Positions 14,962 through 23,329 of a stretch of DNA of 25,380 nucleotides are shown piece by piece; positions within the stretch are counted from its first letter, which is position 1; each line of letters begins with the position of its first letter. This DNA comes from a virus, in IMG/VR virus record IMGVR_UViG_3300045777_000083, positions 1-25,380 of that record; one strand, 5' to 3'. The position numbers and the translations under genes were made by a program. The notes below the pieces were generated by a model. The model made no database searches, was not told the origin of the DNA, and worked only from the letters and a program-made list of their open reading frames with translations.

Positions 14962-16986
14962 ATGTCCGATACTCCGCAGTTTACGCAAGCCTACGAGAAC
15001 CTCCTCGCGCGCTTCCCCAGGCGCTACCGGGCAAGGGCCTCGACATACCTTTCGGGGCTCTTAAAGGCCCTGGCAGAGGGCGACGGCCTCATGGAAACCA
15101 ACGTCGAGGCGACGCGCGACCAGCTTCTTGTCATGACGGCCTCTGGCAAGAACCTCGACCAGCTCGCCTCCCTTTACGGCGTCGTCCGCGACCAGGCAAC
15201 CGGAGTGCAGGACTCAGACTTCCGGAAGCTCGTCCCTGTCCTTGGCCTCACCACCAAGGCGATCAGCAGCACGCTTCAAAAAGTGGTCGATATCATCTAC
15301 GGCCCCTACGCCACGCACGCCAACGTCACCTGCTCCGCCCCCGAGCCCTACGCCCTTTCGGCAGGCTCCGCGCTCACCGTCCTCGTTGACGGCAGGGCCA
15401 TCAGCATCGTCTTCCAGGAGGGCGACGCGGTCAGCCTCTCGGCCGCCACCGCCCTCGAGGTGGCCACCGCCATCGGCCAGCGCACGGGCGGGCAAGTGTC
15501 CGGGTCGGTCGTCTCTAACGTCCACACGGGCGCCAACTACGTCAATATCCAAACCCCCACCATCGGCACCCAAGGCTTCATACAGGTACTTGGCGGCAGC
15601 GCCCAGACGGCCCTAAGGTTCCCCGAGATCCGCTCAACCCTCCAGGGCATCGGAACTTGGAGCGTCGCTAGGTACGCTGGCTCGGCCGAGATGGCCTTTT
15701 CAGTGGTGTCCGGCAACGGCCCAGGACTTCAAACGGCAGGCGTGAAGGTGGGAGACTACGTCACTATTCGCCCCGACTCAGGATTTCAGCCCGGCAACTG
15801 CGGCTCGTTCCCTGTCACTTTTGTCTCAGAGACCGCCTTCCGCTGCCTGAACCCCACGGGCGTACCCGAGGTGAATAACGTCGAGCAGGCGCACGTTGAC
15901 GACTTCACCTTCTTCCGCCCCGACCTCGCCAATATCCTGCTTGCGGCCAGGCCCGCGACGATCACGCAGTCAGCCCCCTCCGAGCTGACCATTACGCTCC
16001 CCGTGACCTCTCCCATCGTCAAAAGGGTCTTGCCTGGAAGCCACCACTTCCACGGCGGCATCGCCTCCGTCACCGCAACTGCGCCCACCACCATGACCTT
16101 GAGCACGGCCAACGGCTTTGCGGCCTCTGGATCAGTCCGCATGGCGACCTCGCGAGACGCCTCAATCGGCGTTATCTCGAGCGTTGGCTCGGGCGTTGCC
16201 TCTCTTATCTCGGCCGAAGGATGGCCATCGGCCGGCGCCTTCTACTCTCCCACTACCGACTCCTACTTCTACTACAGCGGCCTAAGCGGGACTCACCTTA
16301 CGGGCGTAATCCCCCAGCCGCCAACGTCGATTGTCGGATCGACGGTCAGCTTTTCGCGGAGATATTCTTACTCTGGCGTCAGCGGGAGCCAGCTTACGGG
16401 CGTCTACCCGAGCCCTTCAGAGGCCCTGGGCTTTGAGGTCGTGGCCGACGTGGCTCTCGCTGGAGCCTTTATCGGCTCCTTCCGCTATGACCTAACGGCC
16501 CCGTTCATCCCCTCGCAGTACGGCACCACGGTGACGGCGAAGGTTGAGCAGGGCTCCTCCCAAACCGTCTTGCAAGTGGCCGATATCTCGACGTGGCCCG
16601 CGAGCGGAAGCTTTTTGGTCGAGTACGGGACGGGCGCGCAAGAGGGTCCGATCAAGTATTTAGGGAAAGTGGGGACGACTGGGCTTCTCATCGACCCAGG
16701 CCACGTATTCGCCCTCGATCACCCTGCTGGCGTGTCGATTCGCTGCGTGCGCCAGGTCGGGGTCTTCGCCCCCAGCAAGGACGGCTCCGACTACCCCGTT
16801 TACATCACCGATACGTCCTTGGCCCGCAGCCTCGTCTCAACCTACTTAAGCCAGATCGCGGCAGCCGGCATCACCCTGGTGTTCAATATCCAGATGCCGC
16901 CCTACCAGTGGGACATGCTCCCGCCCCTCTACACCACCAACCCGACCGACGCCTCTCTCAGCCAGCCCCTTGCCACGGTGACGTGA
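14962..16986 (+). CDS. Second baseplate wedge protein (J/gp6-like) with beta modules
   Basis: This 674-residue protein has N-terminal ~35-75 (METNVEATRDQL, then GKNLDQLASLYGVVR) echoing the same stretch of the J-like protein (ATGADLENLATEMGV), so the two look like paralogous wedge components. Residues ~128-222 resemble the ~90-residue modules inserted in the J-like protein. Two short repeats, YYSGLSGTHLTGV (~439) and YSGVSGSQLTGV (~471), belong to a beta module seen again in the fibre protein at 17686. The C-terminus (SQIAAAGITLVFNIQMPP) looks like the J-type end. Its stop overlaps the next gene's start (TGATG at 16984-16988). The baseplate role is well supported by context; the exact family is not certain. 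Confidence 0.7.
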   Translation: MSDTPQFTQAYENLLARFPRRYRARASTYLSGLLKALAEGDGLMETNVEATRDQLLVMTASGKNLDQLASLYGVVRDQATGVQDSDFRKLVPVLGLTTKAISSTLQKVVDIIYGPYATHANVTCSAPEPYALSAGSALTVLVDGRAISIVFQEGDAVSLSAATALEVATAIGQRTGGQVSGSVVSNVHTGANYVNIQTPTIGTQGFIQVLGGSAQTALRFPEIRSTLQGIGTWSVARYAGSAEMAFSVVSGNGPGLQTAGVKVGDYVTIRPDSGFQPGNCGSFPVTFVSETAFRCLNPTGVPEVNNVEQAHVDDFTFFRPDLANILLAARPATITQSAPSELTITLPVTSPIVKRVLPGSHHFHGGIASVTATAPTTMTLSTANGFAASGSVRMATSRDASIGVISSVGSGVASLISAEGWPSAGAFYSPTTDSYFYYSGLSGTHLTGVIPQPPTSIVGSTVSFSRRYSYSGVSGSQLTGVYPSPSEALGFEVVADVALAGAFIGSFRYDLTAPFIPSQYGTTVTAKVEQGSSQTVLQVADISTWPASGSFLVEYGTGAQEGPIKYLGKVGTTGLLIDPGHVFALDHPAGVSIRCVRQVGVFAPSKDGSDYPVYITDTSLARSLVSTYLSQIAAAGITLVFNIQMPPYQWDMLPPLYTTNPTDASLSQPLATVT

Positions 16987-17303
16987 TGCTGGGCTTCGTG
17001 GCTGGAATGGCATTGTACGCCGTAGCCGTCCTAGTGGCCTATAGCGCCGGAATCAAAGGAAGTTTTTATTACCTACCGGCTGGGCTTGGGATAGCGCTCT
17101 TTACTAACCTCATCTGGCTCTGGAGCATCAAGGACGTCAACGACCAGGGCGAGATCATGGTGAAGAGCTTCACCTGGGACGGCATGCGGATGCTGATTTA
17201 CGCCTTGGTGCCGGTGCTCCTCCTGGGCGCGCCAATCACCCTCAACAAGCTGCTCGCCTGCTGCCTGATCGCGGCCGGCATGGCGCTGCTCAACTTCGGG
17301 TGA
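16986..17303 (+). CDS. Small membrane protein with four predicted helices
   Basis: I place the start at ATG 16986, which overlaps the upstream stop as TGATG. A longer frame open from 16593 would overlap the wedge gene by almost 400 nt with low-complexity Arg/Pro-rich sequence, so it is rejected. The 105-residue product has hydrophobic stretches at about 3-22, 27-47, 67-85 and 88-104, with a charged loop (KDVNDQGE) after the second. Its length and four-helix pattern resemble SMR/DMT-type small transporters as well as some holins. No catalytic or transport motif is evident. With the next gene it forms a pair of small membrane proteins in a phage late operon, which favours a lysis or envelope role; that is inference. 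Confidence 0.65.
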   Translation: MLGFVAGMALYAVAVLVAYSAGIKGSFYYLPAGLGIALFTNLIWLWSIKDVNDQGEIMVKSFTWDGMRMLIYALVPVLLLGAPITLNKLLACCLIAAGMALLNFG

Positions 17304-17306
17304 GAG

Positions 17307-17519
17307 ATGGGCTACCTCCTGCAATGGGCGCACGCATACGTCGTTCACTTTGGCGGCTGGGTGGCGATGCTCGTGGCGTTTGCGGTCTACAAGGACGGCC
17401 TGCCTGAGCCCAAGAGGCTTCCCTCGCTCTTTAAGAGCGCGGTGGCCTTGGCCTTTTTCGCTAGCTTCTTCTCGAGCCACGCGCAGCACCACCTCATAAG
17501 CCACTTCTTGGCCAAGTAG
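17307..17519 (+). CDS. Small membrane protein, candidate holin partner
   Basis: This 70-residue protein starts 3 nt after the preceding stop, with GGGTGAGAG as its ribosome binding site. It has two hydrophobic segments: about 10-28 (YVVHFGGWVAMLVAFAV) and 43-58 (SAVALAFFASFF). They are separated by a charged Pro-containing turn, and a His-rich tail (HAQHHLISHF) ends in Lys. The size and two-helix topology fit a holin, antiholin or spanin-like accessory, but no endolysin gene is next to it. The function is therefore unproven. Confidence 0.6.
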   Translation: MGYLLQWAHAYVVHFGGWVAMLVAFAVYKDGLPEPKRLPSLFKSAVALAFFASFFSSHAQHHLISHFLAK

Positions 17520-17548
17520 GTCTGCGCAAACAGGGCGAAAATGACGAA
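17519..17548 (+). promoter_or_regulatory. Conserved 30-nt leader, copy 1
   Basis: GGTCTGCGCAAA, four variable bases, then GCGAAAATGAC run up to the ATG of the 46-aa gene at 17549. The same arrangement, with the same 30-nt distance to an ATG, recurs at 20391. In this copy CAGGGC (17531-17536) can pair with GCCCTG (17554-17559), placing the ATG in the loop. No classical AGGAGG-type site is present. It may be a phage promoter or a translation-control element. Confidence 0.55.
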
Positions 17549-17689
17549 ATGAAGCCCTGCGCGCATTCGGCGAGGCGCGCCTGCAGATGTCGCTATTGCG
17601 GCCTTCGCAAGGACGAGCGCAAGCCCTCAAAGCGCCGCGCGCGCCACGAAGCCAAAAAAGAAATCAAGAATCAGAAGGAAGAGGAATGA
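17549..17689 (+). CDS. 46-aa Cys-rich basic protein, putative small zinc-binding protein
   Basis: ATG 17549 to TGA 17687-17689 encodes 46 residues. Cys4, His6, Cys12, Cys14 and Cys17 cluster at the N-terminus (a CxCxxC core, CRCRYC), followed by GLRKDERKPSKRR and a charged helical tail ending KEEE. The pattern suggests a tiny zinc-binding fold that may contact nucleic acid or a partner protein. Support for its reality: it has the conserved leader at the same distance as the 59-aa gene at 20421, its stop overlaps the next start as ATGA, and its Cys pattern is not expected by chance. I do not recognise a named family. Confidence 0.65.
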   Translation: MKPCAHSARRACRCRYCGLRKDERKPSKRRARHEAKKEIKNQKEEE

Positions 17690-20385
17690 GCGTACTTTCA
17701 AGGGTGTCCCTCTACAGCGGCGAGCGCTTTGATATCCCAGACGCACGCGCCCAAGACGCAGCAAGCCTCAACGACTGGCGCTACTTTATCTCTGGCAACC
17801 TCACCGCCAAGAGCGTCGTCATCTCCGGCTTTGACATCACCAACTACTCGAGCGTCTTCGCCGGCGCGGGCCCGAAGCTCCAGCAGAACAACGTCGCCAT
17901 GCTCCATCCAGAAGCCGCGACCCAGGCGTCGGGCTTCTACGTCTCATCCGGCACCGAGTCCGACTTCTCGGTCGTGCTCAACGCCAGCACCACCAACTAC
18001 GTCGAGCTTGACCTGTCCACATCCACCGGAACCCCTGACGTCCGGGCCTTTTGGGACCCAGGCGCGGCCGGGGGGCAGGGCGCCGAGTACACGGCCACGG
18101 TCGATACGCTGGTTAACCTTGAGCTGAATATCTTGGTCAACGTCTCTGGCTTCACCGCCGGGCGCCTGCCGCTCTATAAATTCGTCACCAATTCTTCGGG
18201 CACGATCACCTCCTTTGAGGACTGCCGCAATCCCTTCTACGACTTAGCCACCGGCGGCACGAGCCCCAACCCGAACAACAGCTACTCCTTCCCGGCCGAC
18301 GCGGGCATGTCGGCCTACGCCCGCTTCCCCGCGCCATCGACAGCCACCCCTGGATCAGTGGCCCCCTTCCTAGGCGGCGGCAAGTACATCGCGAGCCAAA
18401 AGGAGTGGATGGACGTCGTCATGACCAAGCTGAAGGAGCTTGGAGCGACGCCCTACTGGATTAGCAAGTCGGCATCGGTCGCTTCCGCCTACCAGAACGC
18501 GGCCATGACCCTCATCTCGGGCGGCACCTGGAGGCACCTTGGCCTGGCCGCGCCCATCACCAATACGACCTCAAGCACGATCACCGTGGCCGTGGGCCAG
18601 ATGTTCATGGCGTCGTCGTCTACTATCGTAGCCAATGGCGTCACCTATTCCTACAGCACCTTCAACAGCACAACTGGCCTATTCACTGGCGTGAGCCCGG
18701 CGCCCGCAGGCGGCTTGGTAGGCCAATACGCTGCGCAAGGAGCTGTTGGTCACGTTGGCCTCGCCAACGGCTCAACCCTCGTTCGCCTGGGCCAGGGAAG
18801 CTCAAGCCTGCTTCCGTTTGCGAGCATCGACCTCACGACTCTGCGCGCTCTCTTCATCTTCCTAAGCACGGACGGCTCGGCTCTCGGATACGGCATGGGG
18901 CAGGACGCGACATCCCCGGTTAAGCCCCAGGCGATTGCGTCCGCTACCAATTCGTCCATCACCGTGGCCTCAGGCGGAAACTACATCGCTGGCGGCGGCA
19001 ACGTCATGATTCGCGGCCAGCTCTTCTCTTATGCGACCTATGCGGAGAGCGGGGGGACAGGCCTGTTCTCCTCGGTTACGCCAGACGCCTCGGGCCTAGC
19101 GCAAGCGGGCGACCTTGCCTTTCAGGCGGCCTCCTCGGGCACCGGCTACTACCACGCTGCCACGGCGGCTAACCTCCCCGGAACGACTGGCGGGATATCC
19201 GAGGGCGTTGAGAGCTGCATGTGGCTTGCCTACTTCGACGGCGCCGACACGATCTTTATCAAGGACTCGGAGCTTATCCCCGGCGAGTCGGTAACGACCG
19301 GCGGGAGCGAGCCCGACCAGATTTTCACCTATATCGGCTCATCGGGCGCGGCCGACGCATCGCCCGTCTACAACGTCGCCTCTATTCCCAATGGCACCGA
19401 CCTCACCACCGCCATCTCCGACGCCTACCACATCATCGAGACCCCTATTTACGACGAGAAGGTGGCGGTCACGTCTGCCATTTCCTCTGGCGATATCGTC
19501 TACTTGCCGTCCAACTCGAAGACGTCCACGGCAGCCAACTACTCGGCCGGCACCGACGAGCTTGAGGTGTACGAAAACGGCGTGCTCTTGCAAAAAGGCT
19601 ACGACTACACCGAGAACACCTCCAACTCCATCCAGATGTCCAGGGACGTCTACGTCGGCTCGGTGATTAGGTTTAGGGTCGCCTCCATTGGCGGCGCTGG
19701 CGCGAGCAGCGGCGGAAGCAGCGGAACGAGCCTGCAGACGGCATACAACAACGGCAACACGGTCGCGGTCTCCACCGGCCAGCCACTCACTATCACGGGC
19801 TCGAGCGGTAAGCTCCTTCATGTCGCGGGCGACGTACAAATCGACGGCGTGATTGATCCGACAGCGATTGAATTTACGCCCCAGTCGTCAAGCCCACTGG
19901 CATCTGGCGTGGCCGGCTTCTGGGTTCACCCCACCGAGGGCCTCCAATACCAGCACACCGACAACACGGTCGTGGCCATAAGCCAGGCGGTAGAGGCGAT
20001 CAGCGGCAACGCGGCCAGCCTCTCGATGACGATGACCAACGGCTCGGGAGCCACGATCCCGGCCGGGAGCCCCGTTTACATCTCGGATACCAGCACGGTT
20101 AAGCTTGCCAACGCCGGGGCCGACGTCACCAGCAGGTTCTTTGGCATCGCGGCCGTATCCATCGCCGCTGGCGCCACGGGGCAGGTCATCTACCAGGGCG
20201 TCGTCCCTGGCATGCTGACGGGCCTGGGATTGCCAGCCGGGGAATACCTGTGGCTTCAGACCTCTGACGGTGGAATGAGCCCCACGGCACCGTCTACGGC
20301 CGGAGCCTACCTAATTATCCTTGGCATCACCAACGGCAACGACCTCATCCTCCAGCAGCAAACCAACGGCATCGTCGGCGTCTAG
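17686..20385 (+). CDS. Tail fibre or baseplate-associated structural protein (899 aa)
   Basis: The start is set at ATG 17686. It overlaps the 46-aa gene's stop (ATGA) and has a GGAAGAGGA ribosome binding site. The frame stays open up to an ATG at 17587, but those 33 codons are Arg/Pro-rich and lie inside the 46-aa gene. The N-terminal ~280 residues (RFDIPDARAQDAASLNDWRY, then a FLGGGKYIASQKEW segment) look like a virion-attachment part. Two beta modules follow (YSTFNSTTGLFTGV near 325, YATYAESGGTGLFSSV near 450). A carbohydrate-binding-like DELEVYENGVLLQKGYDY module is at ~620-665, then a Gly/Ser linker (~670-682). The C-terminal ~110 residues (IPAGSPVYIS onward) resemble the end of the next fibre and small decoration-type domains. 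The precise role is not settled. Confidence 0.7.
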   Translation: MSVLSRVSLYSGERFDIPDARAQDAASLNDWRYFISGNLTAKSVVISGFDITNYSSVFAGAGPKLQQNNVAMLHPEAATQASGFYVSSGTESDFSVVLNASTTNYVELDLSTSTGTPDVRAFWDPGAAGGQGAEYTATVDTLVNLELNILVNVSGFTAGRLPLYKFVTNSSGTITSFEDCRNPFYDLATGGTSPNPNNSYSFPADAGMSAYARFPAPSTATPGSVAPFLGGGKYIASQKEWMDVVMTKLKELGATPYWISKSASVASAYQNAAMTLISGGTWRHLGLAAPITNTTSSTITVAVGQMFMASSSTIVANGVTYSYSTFNSTTGLFTGVSPAPAGGLVGQYAAQGAVGHVGLANGSTLVRLGQGSSSLLPFASIDLTTLRALFIFLSTDGSALGYGMGQDATSPVKPQAIASATNSSITVASGGNYIAGGGNVMIRGQLFSYATYAESGGTGLFSSVTPDASGLAQAGDLAFQAASSGTGYYHAATAANLPGTTGGISEGVESCMWLAYFDGADTIFIKDSELIPGESVTTGGSEPDQIFTYIGSSGAADASPVYNVASIPNGTDLTTAISDAYHIIETPIYDEKVAVTSAISSGDIVYLPSNSKTSTAANYSAGTDELEVYENGVLLQKGYDYTENTSNSIQMSRDVYVGSVIRFRVASIGGAGASSGGSSGTSLQTAYNNGNTVAVSTGQPLTITGSSGKLLHVAGDVQIDGVIDPTAIEFTPQSSSPLASGVAGFWVHPTEGLQYQHTDNTVVAISQAVEAISGNAASLSMTMTNGSGATIPAGSPVYISDTSTVKLANAGADVTSRFFGIAAVSIAAGATGQVIYQGVVPGMLTGLGLPAGEYLWLQTSDGGMSPTAPSTAGAYLIILGITNGNDLILQQQTNGIVGV

Positions 20386-20390
20386 TCCCC

Positions 20391-20420
20391 GGTCTGCGCA
20401 AAGCGCGCGAAAATGACCGA
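20391..20420 (+). promoter_or_regulatory. Conserved 30-nt leader, copy 2
   Basis: GGTCTGCGCAAA, four variable bases, then GCGAAAATGAC exactly match copy 1 at 17519, again ending 3 nt before an ATG (20421). Within this copy GCGC-AAA-GCGC (20396-20406) is a short self-complementary stretch. The exact spacing in both places argues that the element is functional and tied to the start of the small genes. Confidence 0.55.
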
Positions 20421-20600
20421 ATGGAACCAAGCCCAGAGATGATCGAGATGGCCCAGTCGCTTGCCGCCCGCCTTGAGGCGGAAATCGCAGCGATTACGGC
20501 CGAGTACAACGATTTGATCCGGGCAGCGGGAGAAAGGGCGGGGGTCGCTCTCTCTACCGAGGTCGAAATCAAGATCATTAAAGGGGCAGGGGCCGAGTAA
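20421..20600 (+). CDS. 59-aa helical protein, putative fibre accessory
   Basis: ATG 20421 to TAA 20598-20600 encodes 59 residues. They are mostly amphipathic helix (MIEMAQSLAARLEAEIAAIT) with a C-terminal TEVEIKIIKG strand-like end. The stop overlaps the next fibre's ATG as TAATG, and the conserved leader precedes it. A helical protein translated just before a tail fibre could be an assembly factor or a small structural part. It has no recognisable family motif. Confidence 0.6.
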   Translation: MEPSPEMIEMAQSLAARLEAEIAAITAEYNDLIRAAGERAGVALSTEVEIKIIKGAGAE

Positions 20601-23320
20601 TGTCGAATATCGTTAAGGCAATCAAGTTCGTAAACGGGGTCGCGCAGCAGATCAGCCCCAGCACAGATTCCCTCGCAGCCGCGTCCTACTTCGTCGGCGG
20701 CACGGGCGGCACCGAGCTGACGCAAACCATCCTCAACAACCTGACGGGCGGCACGAGCACCGACGCAAGCTCGCTCCACAACCACGACACGCGCTACTAC
20801 ACCAAGGCGCAGCACCTCTCCTCGAGCGCGGGCGCGGCCTCGGCCAACCAGCCGATCCAGACCAATGCCTCCGGCTACGTCGATCCGACGTTCATCACCC
20901 AGGGCGGCATCACCCACGCCAACCTGGCGGGCTTGACCTCGTCTGACGACCATACGCAATATCATAACAACACCCGTGGCGACGCGCGCTACTTCCAGCA
21001 GTCGCAGTTCCTGGCCGTATCGGCCGGCGCCGGCTCGGCTGGAGCGCCAGTAAAGCTGAACTCGTCGGGACAAATCGACGCGACAATGATATCAAGCTCG
21101 GCCACCAACCACGAAAGCCTATCCGGCCTTCTTGGCGGCACGACGGCGCAGCACTATCACCTGACGCAGTCCGAGCACGATACCCTGCAGGGCGCAGGCG
21201 GCGTCGTTGACGCAAGCTCGCTCCATAGCCACTCAAGCCTTTATTACACCAAGTCGGCCGTCGATACGTCGCTTGCCGCGAAAGCCCCGGCCGCCACCTC
21301 CATCCAGAGCACTGGCTCGATCGCCTTCACGGCCGACCAGTCGATGGGTAGCCATAAGCTCACGAACGTGGCCGACCCCTCGGTCGCCACCGATGCAGCG
21401 ACAAAAAACTACACCGATACCCAAACTGGCCTGCTCCTTCCGAAAGCCGGCGGCACGATGTCCGGCACCCTCAACATGGGGAGCCAGTCGATCACCAACG
21501 TGGCGACGCCCGTTAGCCCGAACGACGCCGCAAACAAAGCTTATGTTGACGCCGCGCAAGCCGGCCTCTTGATTAAGGCTCCCGTTTACGCGGTCGCCAC
21601 CACCAACATCAGCCTAAGCGGCGCCACTCCCACCATCGACGGCGTCACCGTCCCGAACGGATCGCGCGTCCTGGCCGTTGGCCAAACCACCGCCTCGCAA
21701 AACGGCGTGTATATCGTCGGCTCTGGCTCGTGGGCAGCGGACGGCGACTGGGTCACCGGGCAAGTCGTAGAGGGCAACTACTATTTCGTCGATTACGGCA
21801 CCTCATGGGCGAGAAGCGCATGGGTCGTCAGCACGCAAACGGCCATCACGGTCGGAACCTCCTCTGTCGCCTTCCAGCGCTACAACGCCGCCGGCCAGCT
21901 CGTTGGCGGGGTTGGCATCACGATTACGGGCGATACGGTCGCGGTCAACTTCGGCGCTGGTACAGCGCAATTGCCCACTGGCGAGATCGGCATCGGCCTC
22001 TACGCCTCCTCTGGCCTTGATCTCGTCGATTCTGGCACTGGCCTTCCCAGCACGGCACAGGGCGCGCAACTCACGCATAAATTAGACGGGACCACCCTAT
22101 CGAAGTCCTCGACCGGCGTGAAGGTGGCGGCTGGCGGCATCACGGCAACCGAGCTGAACTCGTCGGTCGCGGGCTCCGGCCTCTCCGGCGGCGCGGGCTC
22201 GAGCCTGTCTGTCAACACTGGCCACGGCACGCAAATCTACTCTGGCGCGGTCGTGGCGAAGGCCTCCGACCTCGCGGGCACGGGCCTGCAGGCGACTGGC
22301 TCGGCCGGCTCTGATACCCTGCAAATCAACCCGTCTATCGCGGGCAACGGCCTGGCCTACTCGGCAGGCGTCGCGAGCGTAAAGACGGACGGAACGACCG
22401 TTGACCTCAACGGCTCGCAGCAGATCGAGGTGAAGGCCGGCGGCGTTGGCACTGCGCAACTTGCTTCCAACGCGGTCGATAATACAAAGATCCTCTTTAC
22501 CGTCTCCGGCAACGGCGTTCGCGCGAGCAACATTCCCCTCCTCGACACCCTCGGCACCTTCTCCTCGAACGACGTCGAATCGGCCCTTAACCAAATGGCG
22601 AAGAGCACCTTCGTCGAGAACTACACGGCAGGCGAGGCGATCGGCTCTGGCGCCCTAGTTTGCATCCGCAGGGACTCGGGAAACTTGCCCAAGCTTTACA
22701 AGGCCTCGGCAGCGGCCTCCGACAACTACCTGGCAGGCACCCTTCTCCTCCAGGACATTACCTACACGTCGGTTACGCCCTCTGGCAACTTTATCACCGT
22801 CACCTACGTTAACCCAGGCGCGGCCAGCTCGGCCCTGTCTGTGTCCGTCACCGGCAACGCCATCACCGTTTACCTCGCCACCAACTCATCAAGCTCTCTC
22901 ATCTCGACCGCTACGCAAGTGGCGCTGGCCGTCAACACCAGCACCCCGGCCTCGGCCCTGGTGACGGCGACCGTCACGGGCACGGGCTCGAACATCCAGG
23001 CCGCAGCATCGGCCGCGTCGCTTACGGGCGGGATGGACTTTAACGACAATGGACGCTGGGAAGTGGTCGGCATGACCCTCTCGGCCGTCTCGTCTGGCTC
23101 CACGGTGAACGTGCAGAAGATCGGGCGGCTCGCATGCTCGTTCGTCTCCGCGCCAACGGCCGCCAACATCGGCCAGGCGGTCTACCTCTCGATCAACCAA
23201 GGGCAGGCGGTCGTGTACACGGCGCCGTCTGTATCCAACCAGCCAGTGGTGGAGCTTGGCCGCCTGGTGAGCACGACGGAAGTGGAATTCCGCGCGCCGC
23301 AGCTCCGGTACATCAACTAA
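20600..23320 (+). CDS. Tail fibre protein (906 aa)
   Basis: ATG 20600 overlaps the upstream stop and is preceded by AGGGGC. The product has clear tail-fibre repeats. His-rich units with HxH motifs lie at ~54-70 and ~210-225 (SSLHNHDTRYYTK, SSLHSHSSLYYTK), with an LSGLLGGTTAQHYHLT unit near 174-190. GGTMSGTLNMGSQSITNV at ~284-302 leads into an NDAANKAYVDA hinge. The following domain, ~324-430 (APVYAVATTNISLSG, IDGVTV, NGVYIVGSGSW), is widespread in phage fibres. A long Ser/Thr/Gly repeat region leads to C-terminal domains at ~674-906, including an ITVTYVNPGAASSALSVSV module (~732-812). It is expected to be a trimeric receptor-binding fibre. No chaperone-type self-cleavage motif is recognised. 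Confidence 0.85.
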   Translation: MSNIVKAIKFVNGVAQQISPSTDSLAAASYFVGGTGGTELTQTILNNLTGGTSTDASSLHNHDTRYYTKAQHLSSSAGAASANQPIQTNASGYVDPTFITQGGITHANLAGLTSSDDHTQYHNNTRGDARYFQQSQFLAVSAGAGSAGAPVKLNSSGQIDATMISSSATNHESLSGLLGGTTAQHYHLTQSEHDTLQGAGGVVDASSLHSHSSLYYTKSAVDTSLAAKAPAATSIQSTGSIAFTADQSMGSHKLTNVADPSVATDAATKNYTDTQTGLLLPKAGGTMSGTLNMGSQSITNVATPVSPNDAANKAYVDAAQAGLLIKAPVYAVATTNISLSGATPTIDGVTVPNGSRVLAVGQTTASQNGVYIVGSGSWAADGDWVTGQVVEGNYYFVDYGTSWARSAWVVSTQTAITVGTSSVAFQRYNAAGQLVGGVGITITGDTVAVNFGAGTAQLPTGEIGIGLYASSGLDLVDSGTGLPSTAQGAQLTHKLDGTTLSKSSTGVKVAAGGITATELNSSVAGSGLSGGAGSSLSVNTGHGTQIYSGAVVAKASDLAGTGLQATGSAGSDTLQINPSIAGNGLAYSAGVASVKTDGTTVDLNGSQQIEVKAGGVGTAQLASNAVDNTKILFTVSGNGVRASNIPLLDTLGTFSSNDVESALNQMAKSTFVENYTAGEAIGSGALVCIRRDSGNLPKLYKASAAASDNYLAGTLLLQDITYTSVTPSGNFITVTYVNPGAASSALSVSVTGNAITVYLATNSSSSLISTATQVALAVNTSTPASALVTATVTGTGSNIQAAASAASLTGGMDFNDNGRWEVVGMTLSAVSSGSTVNVQKIGRLACSFVSAPTAANIGQAVYLSINQGQAVVYTAPSVSNQPVVELGRLVSTTEVEFRAPQLRYIN

Positions 23321-23329
23321 GGGCACTGA

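Noticed and set aside
15242-15616. Plus-strand frame of 124 codons inside the second wedge gene
   Set aside because: Pro/Ser/Ala-rich low-complexity translation, typical of an out-of-frame shadow in GC-rich coding DNA.
16593-16985. 131-codon N-terminal extension of the four-helix membrane protein
   Set aside because: It overlaps the end of the wedge gene in another frame with low-complexity sequence. ATG 16986 overlaps the upstream stop and starts a clean hydrophobic helix.
17587-17685. 33-codon N-terminal extension of the 899-aa protein
   Set aside because: It overlaps the Cys-rich 46-aa gene, is Arg/Pro-rich, and lacks the strong ribosome binding site found before 17686.
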